Source: Paenibacillus sp. BK033 (GTDB lineage Bacteria > Bacillota > Bacilli > Paenibacillales > Paenibacillaceae). Taken from it: a stretch of 64,000 bases of DNA. A program made the translations under genes and the position numbers. This document shows positions 59,089 through 64,000 of this stretch, piece by piece. The notes under the pieces were generated by a model. The model did not search any database. It was given only the letters and a program-made list of their open reading frames with translations, and had not been told where the DNA came from. The stretch spans positions 1,103,747-1,167,746 of the forward strand of contig NZ_SLVP01000002.1 of the NCBI RefSeq assembly GCF_004345425.1. Direction: 5' to 3'. Positions within the stretch are counted from its first letter, which is position 1; every line of letters starts with the position of its first letter.

Positions 59089-60099
59089 TTATTGCCCAAT
59101 GATCGCCTTAACCACTTCTTTTGGGCGCTGCTCCGTATCGAACAGAAGCGGCCAGTTTTTCCTCCCCCTAACAGGAAAGTGATCCAGCCAGGTATAATCG
59201 TCCGCCGCTCCCCAGAACGTTACGCTGGTCAGTACGTCTTTATATTCGCGGAACAGCTCGAAAAATTGCTTGTATCTCTCTTCCTGCAGACGCATCATCT
59301 CCGCCGTAGGTGAAGTAAGATCGGTACGTCTATCGTCAAAGGCGAACATGGATACGTCCATCTCGGTCATTTGCAGCTTTAAGCCAAGCGATGCATATCG
59401 CTCGATAGCTTCCCGGATCATGTCCATGGACGGATCAAACAGATTCCAATGCGCCTGGAGTCCAATGCCGTGAATGGGAGTGCCCTTCTCCAGCAAGGAT
59501 TTCGCCAAGGAGTAGATCTTTTCTCTTTTGCCAGGGTTGCATTCATTGTAGTCGTTATAGAACAGAAGGGCATTAGGATCGGCTTCATGCGCAAAGCGGA
59601 AGGCCTGCTCGATGTAATCTTCTCCGATGCCGTGCAGCCATTTGGAAGGACGCAAGCTTTCTTCGCCGGCGTCCGTTACGGCTTCGTTCACGACATCCCA
59701 GCAATAGATCGTATCCCGGTACCGTTTCACAACCGTCTCAATGTGAGACTTCATCCGGGCAAGCAGCAGCTCGCGGCCGGCTATTCCTCCATTCCCGTCC
59801 TCGAATACCCATTCTGGCGTCTGATTATGCCATACAAGCGTATGCCCCCTCAGCTTCATGCCGTTCTCGCGGGCGAAGCCGGCGATCCGGTCGGCCCGTT
59901 CGAAGGTATACAGATGCTCCTCCGGATGAAGGCTTTCGAATTTCATTTCATTCTCGGCGGTTAAGCTGTTGTAATGCTGCTGCAGCAGTGTGCTTTGACT
60001 GACAATCGTCCGGTGATTGACGGCCGCCCCAATCAGGAAATCGTTTTGAAACGCACCGGCTAACGATTGCTCATCCTGCTTTTTCATTGTATTCTCCAT
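59089..60099 (-). CDS. Intracellular GH10 xylanase
   Basis: A 336-residue GH10 enzyme with no signal peptide, so it should cut imported (aldourono)xylo-oligosaccharides in the cytoplasm. The barrel is complete: HTLVWHNQTPEWVF, acid/base Glu in WDVVNEAV, nucleophile Glu in MTEMDVSMF, and HFPVRGRKNWPLLFD at the end. The ATG at 60099 has GAGGTG 9 bases ahead; the ATG at 60087 with GGAG at 6 bases is an equal alternative. It follows the GH43 gene by 42 bases in the same operon, a pairing also known from aldouronate-utilisation clusters of Paenibacillus. Confidence 0.93.
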   Translation of the reverse strand: MENTMKKQDEQSLAGAFQNDFLIGAAVNHRTIVSQSTLLQQHYNSLTAENEMKFESLHPEEHLYTFERADRIAGFARENGMKLRGHTLVWHNQTPEWVFEDGNGGIAGRELLLARMKSHIETVVKRYRDTIYCWDVVNEAVTDAGEESLRPSKWLHGIGEDYIEQAFRFAHEADPNALLFYNDYNECNPGKREKIYSLAKSLLEKGTPIHGIGLQAHWNLFDPSMDMIREAIERYASLGLKLQMTEMDVSMFAFDDRRTDLTSPTAEMMRLQEERYKQFFELFREYKDVLTSVTFWGAADDYTWLDHFPVRGRKNWPLLFDTEQRPKEVVKAIIGQ

Positions 60100-60141
60100 T
60101 CTTAATCGCACCTCTTTCATCCTTCGTATTTTCGAGACATG

Positions 60142-61653
60142 CTAAACGGTTTTCGTATATCGGAAATAATCAAAATCAACATAACCTCCGGATTGCCTTG
60201 TTGCATAATTGAACAAGCCAATCCGGTAGCCCATGAAATGGTCCAGCGTATACTTCATTTGCAGGGGACGTCCGATCGATAGCCATTCCGTACCGTCCGC
60301 CGAATAATAAAAATAGGCCCGATCCATACTGTCCCGGAAATCAAAATCAATTTTCACATGAATCCGGCTGCCGTTATATTTAAGCTTTTCCAAGGTTTCC
60401 ATTCCGCCGTCGCCGCGGTTTATCCCCATTACGACATAAAGCTCGCCATTGTCTTCCGCTTGTATGCCCACGATGCCATACTCGCTTTGCAGCGCGACAA
60501 GGCCGGCATGATCCCCCGCCTTCATATGAGATAAATCCAATACCGTCGTTCCGCAGCACGCCGGCCCTTCCGTTCGCTGAGTCAACGTGTTGCGCGCCAG
60601 AACGACACGGTCAACGATACGGCCGGTCTCCAGTCTCAAGTAACCCGGCCGGGCAGTAAGGGACCAGAGCGAATTGTCCGGATTATGATTCCACTGCCAG
60701 TTCAAGGCCAGCTTGTTCTCTTCATAATCGAATTCATCGCTGATCACCAGCGGCTTGGACACCGACTCCGGTAAATTCGCCGCAAAAGATACCGGCGCTT
60801 TGGCGCCATCGCCTATTACCGGCCAGCCATCCTCCCAAGCCATCGGCAGCACGCACGGAATCCTTCCGACCGCATCATGATCCTGGAACAAGAAGGCATA
60901 CCATTCGCCGGAAGGCGTGTCGATGATACCGCCTTGCGCAACGCCCTTGTTGCGATAACCGAGGTCATCGTCCAGAATGACTTTGTATTCATACGGACCA
61001 AGCAGTTCCTTCGAGCGGTAACACAGCTCCCTGCGTCGCCCATGTCCGGTTCTTGGCCAGTCGATAAAGAACAAATAGTAATAGCCGTTCAGCTTGTAAG
61101 CATGACAGCCTTCGATACGCAGTCCGATGCCATCCCGTTCTCCTTCCAGCAGAAGCTGGCGGATTCCGTCCGGTTTAATTGCAGCTGCGTCCGCGGTTAA
61201 TTCAGTTATATAGATATTACCGTTGCCGCTGAACACAAAAACACGGTCTTCGTCAAAGAGCAGAGCCGGATCATGCAGCAGACCGTTGATCACGGAGCGC
61301 TCCCAGCTGCCGTTCTCGATATCTTCTGTCCGGTAAATATAGAATTGCTGCATATCATTGCTAGAAAAGCAGACATAGAAGGTTCCGTTATGATAGCGAA
61401 GGCTGGAAGCCCAAGAGCCCTTTCCGTAAATCCCTTTGCCATTCGCTAGATTGTGAGCCTCATTGTCTTCGAACGTATCAAATACGTAATTGACGATCTC
61501 CCAGTCCTTTAAATTAATGGATCTCATAATTGGACAGCCGGGCATGGAGTGCATGCTGGTGCTGACCATGTAAAAAACGTCTCCTACGCGAATCATATCG
61601 ATATCCGGTATATCCGCCCAAATAATAGGGTTTGTCAGAACGATGCTGCTCAT
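60142..61653 (-). CDS. GH43-family beta-xylosidase/arabinofuranosidase
   Basis: A 503-residue cytoplasmic glycosidase acting on xylo- or arabinoxylo-oligosaccharides. The five-bladed propeller starts with the general-base Asp in NPIIWADIPDID (about residue 14), followed by MVSTSMHSMPGCPIMRS; the acid Glu lies in RIEGCHAYK. A C-terminal beta-sandwich (about 330-500, ending YVDFDYFRYTK) is the common GH43 companion domain. The ATG at 61653 is preferred because GAGGGG stands 8 bases ahead. No hairpin separates it from the DUF1854 gene upstream, so it may share that transcript. Confidence 0.9.
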   Translation of the reverse strand: MSSIVLTNPIIWADIPDIDMIRVGDVFYMVSTSMHSMPGCPIMRSINLKDWEIVNYVFDTFEDNEAHNLANGKGIYGKGSWASSLRYHNGTFYVCFSSNDMQQFYIYRTEDIENGSWERSVINGLLHDPALLFDEDRVFVFSGNGNIYITELTADAAAIKPDGIRQLLLEGERDGIGLRIEGCHAYKLNGYYYLFFIDWPRTGHGRRRELCYRSKELLGPYEYKVILDDDLGYRNKGVAQGGIIDTPSGEWYAFLFQDHDAVGRIPCVLPMAWEDGWPVIGDGAKAPVSFAANLPESVSKPLVISDEFDYEENKLALNWQWNHNPDNSLWSLTARPGYLRLETGRIVDRVVLARNTLTQRTEGPACCGTTVLDLSHMKAGDHAGLVALQSEYGIVGIQAEDNGELYVVMGINRGDGGMETLEKLKYNGSRIHVKIDFDFRDSMDRAYFYYSADGTEWLSIGRPLQMKYTLDHFMGYRIGLFNYATRQSGGYVDFDYFRYTKTV

Positions 61654-61687
61654 GTGCAGTTCCCCTCTCCATTCATATTCAATCGAC

Positions 61688-62185
61688 TTATAGGACGTCT
61701 TCCAGTTGCCGCCTGCTGTGGGCATCAAGAAGATGCCAGTCCGCAATCTCGCAGCGTTTGCCGTGCATATCCGTCAGGACGATTCGGTTTCCTCCCGGAA
61801 ATTGAAGATGCTCGTGCAGATTTCTCATCGTCAGCCGGGTGTCGCCGAGATGGGTCTCAAGCTCCCAAATCCATAAATCCGATTTAAATTTCACGCTCGC
61901 TACGCGTTGTACCTTTGGCAGAAAATATCGGTACTGAAGCTCCTTTTCCAGCTCAGCTACGCATTCGGCAGACAATTCCGCAATATCGCGGATGATGCCA
62001 AGCTCTTCCCCGCCAGTCGTTCTCACCGAGATATATTCGGAAGCATAGCGAAACGGAAATGTTCGGAAGATAACCAGTTCTTCATAAGGTTTGCCGTCCA
62101 CAACGCCTTGCAGCACACCGCCCTTGCCCCGGCTGAAGTAGATCTCTTCCGGCTTGAACAGCCGGATATCGTAACGGTCTGCCAT
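61688..62185 (-). CDS. DUF1854-family protein
   Basis: A 165-residue soluble protein of the DUF1854 family, whose members are usually encoded next to an ABC exporter, as here. Conserved-looking segments are YDIRLFKPEEIYFSRGKGG, VIFRTFPFRYASEYISV and RDIAELSAECVAELEKEL near the middle. Function unknown; some relatives are annotated with cyanophycin-associated ABC transporters. Its ATG shares one base with the exporter stop (TGATG), so the two proteins are coupled. Confidence 0.83.
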   Translation of the reverse strand: MADRYDIRLFKPEEIYFSRGKGGVLQGVVDGKPYEELVIFRTFPFRYASEYISVRTTGGEELGIIRDIAELSAECVAELEKELQYRYFLPKVQRVASVKFKSDLWIWELETHLGDTRLTMRNLHEHLQFPGGNRIVLTDMHGKRCEIADWHLLDAHSRRQLEDVL

Positions 62186-63999
62186 CAGCCTTCTACCCCC
62201 TTGATTTGAGACAGCTCTTTCTGCGCATCCACAAGCTTGCGGTAAAACCCTTTTTCCTTGCCCAGAAGCTCTTCATGCGTGCCGACCTCAACGATCTTGC
62301 CATGATCCAATACAACCAGCCGGTCCGCATTGCGGAGTGTAGAAAGCCGGTGGGCGATGGCGAAGGTGGTCCGGCCCTGGATAAGCCGGGAGATTGCCTC
62401 CTGGATCTGCTGCTCCGTTTCCGTATCAACGGACGCTGTCGCTTCATCCAGAATCAAAATGCGGGGATCATGGATAATGGCCCTTGCAATGGCTACGCGC
62501 TGCTTCTCGCCGCCGGAAAGCTTATGCCCCCGTTCCCCTACTCGTGTATCGTAACCATCCGGCAGACGGACAATAAACTCATGCGCGTTTGCAATTTTGG
62601 CTGCCCGCATAATCTCCTCGGGCGAAGCATCCGGCTTCGAATACGCAATATTATCGGCAATGGAACCGTCGAACAGGAACGTCTCCTGAAGCACAACGCC
62701 GATCTGCTTCCGCAAATCGGATTGGCTGATCTCTCGTATGGAGATGCCGTCGATATAGATATCTCCCTCATCCGTGTCATAGAACCGGCAGATCAGATTA
62801 ATAAACGTCGACTTGCCTGCTCCGGAATGTCCCACGAGGCCAATCATTTCGCCCTGCTTCACTTGGAGATTGATGTCTTTCAGTACGGGATGATGCTTTT
62901 CATAACCATAGGTGACCTTTTCGAATCTAACCAGACCTTGAATGGTGCCAAGAGCTGCCGGCCGACGAGCTTCCGGAACTTCCGACGGCGTATCCATGAT
63001 TTCGAATACCCGGTGGGCGGCAGCCATGGCATTGCTTGCCCAGTTGATCATTTGACTGACCCATTGCAACGGGCCAAACAACATGCCAAGGTAAGCAACA
63101 AGAGCCATAAGAACTCCAAGCTGCATCCCCTCATGAAGCACCTTGTTACCGCCGTTATACCAGATAAGCAGCGTCCCTATTCCCGCAATAAAATTAAACG
63201 CAGGGAACATGAACTGCCATAGTCCCTCCATCCGGATATTGTTTCGTACCACTTCAACGTTGGCATTGGCATAACGGGCCATCTCCTCCCGCTCCCGGCC
63301 AAAAGCTTTAACGACGCGGATGCCCTGCAGCGAATCACCGACCAGCGTATTCAGGCGGAAGATGGATCGCCATTGCTGGTACCAGCGGCGCCCAATCTTC
63401 GGCCAGATCGTCATCGACACCGCGATCATGACCGGTACGGGCAGCAGCGCGAACAGCGACAGCTTCCAGTCCAGGCTCAGCATAATAACGAATATCGCGA
63501 CGATTCGCAACGACTCTCCGCATACAAAGACGACCCCGTCCGTCATGAACTGCCGCATCGCTTCCGAGTCGCTGTTCACGCGGCCGATAAACTGCGAGGT
63601 TTGCCGGCGGTCGAAGAAGGAGATGGAAAGACGCATCAAAGAACCGTATATATCTTTGCGGAGATCCCCCATCAGCTTAGAGCCAACCCATACGCCGATG
63701 TATCCCCTTACCGTCTGCATGACCGACAGCATCAAGGTTGTAACTCCCAAGCCGAGAATAAGCAACAATAGAATGGAGCCCTTATTCTGAGCCTGAAGCA
63801 CATCGTCGATAATGACTTTTGTCAAATAAGGCGGCACCAGCTCCACGAACGTGGTCAGGATAAGCATGCAGGCTGCCGCCGCCAAATGTCCCTTATAAGG
63901 CTTGGCGTAGCGCAGCATCCGGGCAGCGGCTTTGCCGCTGTTCATGCACAGCTGGCATACCTTCGTGCCTTCATGAAGCGGATTGCCGCAGGTTGGACA
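62185..63999 (-). CDS. ABC exporter (membrane-ATPase fusion), 5' end cut by the window
   Basis: Half-transporter ABC exporter with six N-terminal helices and a C-terminal ATPase: Walker A GHSGAGKST, signature LSGGEKQR, Walker B ILILDEATAS. The Met at 63945 looks like an ordinary start, but the frame stays open to the window edge and the extra codons encode CPTCGNPLHEGTKVCQLC, a four-cysteine zinc ribbon. The true start therefore lies beyond 64000 and the gene is partial here. It is coupled to DUF1854 and lies in the same run as GH43 and GH10; substrate unknown. Confidence 0.88.
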   Translation of the reverse strand, partial: CPTCGNPLHEGTKVCQLCMNSGKAAARMLRYAKPYKGHLAAAACMLILTTFVELVPPYLTKVIIDDVLQAQNKGSILLLLILGLGVTTLMLSVMQTVRGYIGVWVGSKLMGDLRKDIYGSLMRLSISFFDRRQTSQFIGRVNSDSEAMRQFMTDGVVFVCGESLRIVAIFVIMLSLDWKLSLFALLPVPVMIAVSMTIWPKIGRRWYQQWRSIFRLNTLVGDSLQGIRVVKAFGREREEMARYANANVEVVRNNIRMEGLWQFMFPAFNFIAGIGTLLIWYNGGNKVLHEGMQLGVLMALVAYLGMLFGPLQWVSQMINWASNAMAAAHRVFEIMDTPSEVPEARRPAALGTIQGLVRFEKVTYGYEKHHPVLKDINLQVKQGEMIGLVGHSGAGKSTFINLICRFYDTDEGDIYIDGISIREISQSDLRKQIGVVLQETFLFDGSIADNIAYSKPDASPEEIMRAAKIANAHEFIVRLPDGYDTRVGERGHKLSGGEKQRVAIARAIIHDPRILILDEATASVDTETEQQIQEAISRLIQGRTTFAIAHRLSTLRNADRLVVLDHGKIVEVGTHEELLGKEKGFYRKLVDAQKELSQIKGVEG

Positions 64000-64000
64000 A

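Noticed and set aside
1-64000. tRNA or rRNA genes, CRISPR arrays, insertion sequences, phage genes and riboswitches
   Set aside because: None were recognised on either strand by reading; small RNAs cannot be excluded without a covariance search.

Overview
The window reads as the chromosome of a Gram-positive, low-to-mid GC Firmicute, most likely Paenibacillus or a close relative. This rests on the YesM/YesN-type two-component system, the many CUT1 sugar importers without their own ATPase, AraR and CcpA-type (cre) control sites, the CBM-GH10-CBM9 xylanase, and DUF5696/YIP1 genes. It is accessory carbohydrate territory devoted to plant hemicellulose (glucuronoarabinoxylan). No rRNA, tRNA, insertion sequence, prophage or CRISPR array was seen.

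Region 1 (1-3.9 kb) is a minus-strand L-arabinose block: an FGGY ribulokinase-like gene, araR and araD, with AraR-like boxes before araB and araD, and no araA. Region 2 (3.9-7.1 kb) is housekeeping: a CDF metal exporter with a palindromic operator candidate, a DUF421 membrane protein, a heme-type membrane protein and an SF0329-family protein.

Region 3 (7.2-25.4 kb) handles uronates and other sugar acids. It holds a CUT1 importer, mannonate dehydratase (uxuA), an AraC and a GntR/FCD regulator. Divergent from these is a plus-strand operon of two coupled SDR genes (the first with degenerate catalytic motifs), an enolase-superfamily dehydratase and an RraA-like aldolase, followed by an aldo/keto reductase. 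A second CUT1 importer is divergent from a YesN/YesM two-component system. Region 4 (25.5-33.5 kb) is an Opp/Dpp-type importer (SBP, two permeases, two ATPases) ending in a HAD phosphatase and a LacI regulator; two LacI-type palindromes flank its promoter, so oligosaccharides are a likely substrate.

Region 5 (33.8-50.4 kb) is the most unusual part. It carries a cytoplasmic SGNH hydrolase and a membrane-tethered GH10 xylanase, then a long minus-strand cluster with two CUT1 permease pairs, two solute-binding proteins (one a 964-residue carbohydrate-binding fusion), an NHL/TPR membrane protein, a YIP1 protein and a DUF5696 lipoprotein. A divergent AraC-type regulator with a degenerate receiver adjoins it. 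Region 6 (50.6-64 kb) has a secreted multidomain GH10 xylanase, a MacB/FtsX-like exporter set (two ATPases, adaptor, large permease), an intracellular GH10 and GH43 pair, a DUF1854 protein and an ABC exporter that runs off the window and carries a zinc ribbon.

Working model: secreted and tethered GH10 enzymes cut xylan outside the cell; CUT1 and Opp-type importers bring in oligomers (energised by a shared ATPase encoded elsewhere for the CUT1 systems); cytoplasmic GH10, GH43 and SGNH enzymes finish depolymerisation and de-esterification; and the ara, uxu and sugar-acid genes feed the products into central metabolism. Nearly identical promoters with matching tandem repeats at 49.45 and 58.95 kb suggest that one AraC-type regulator links the import cluster to the FtsX-type exporter.
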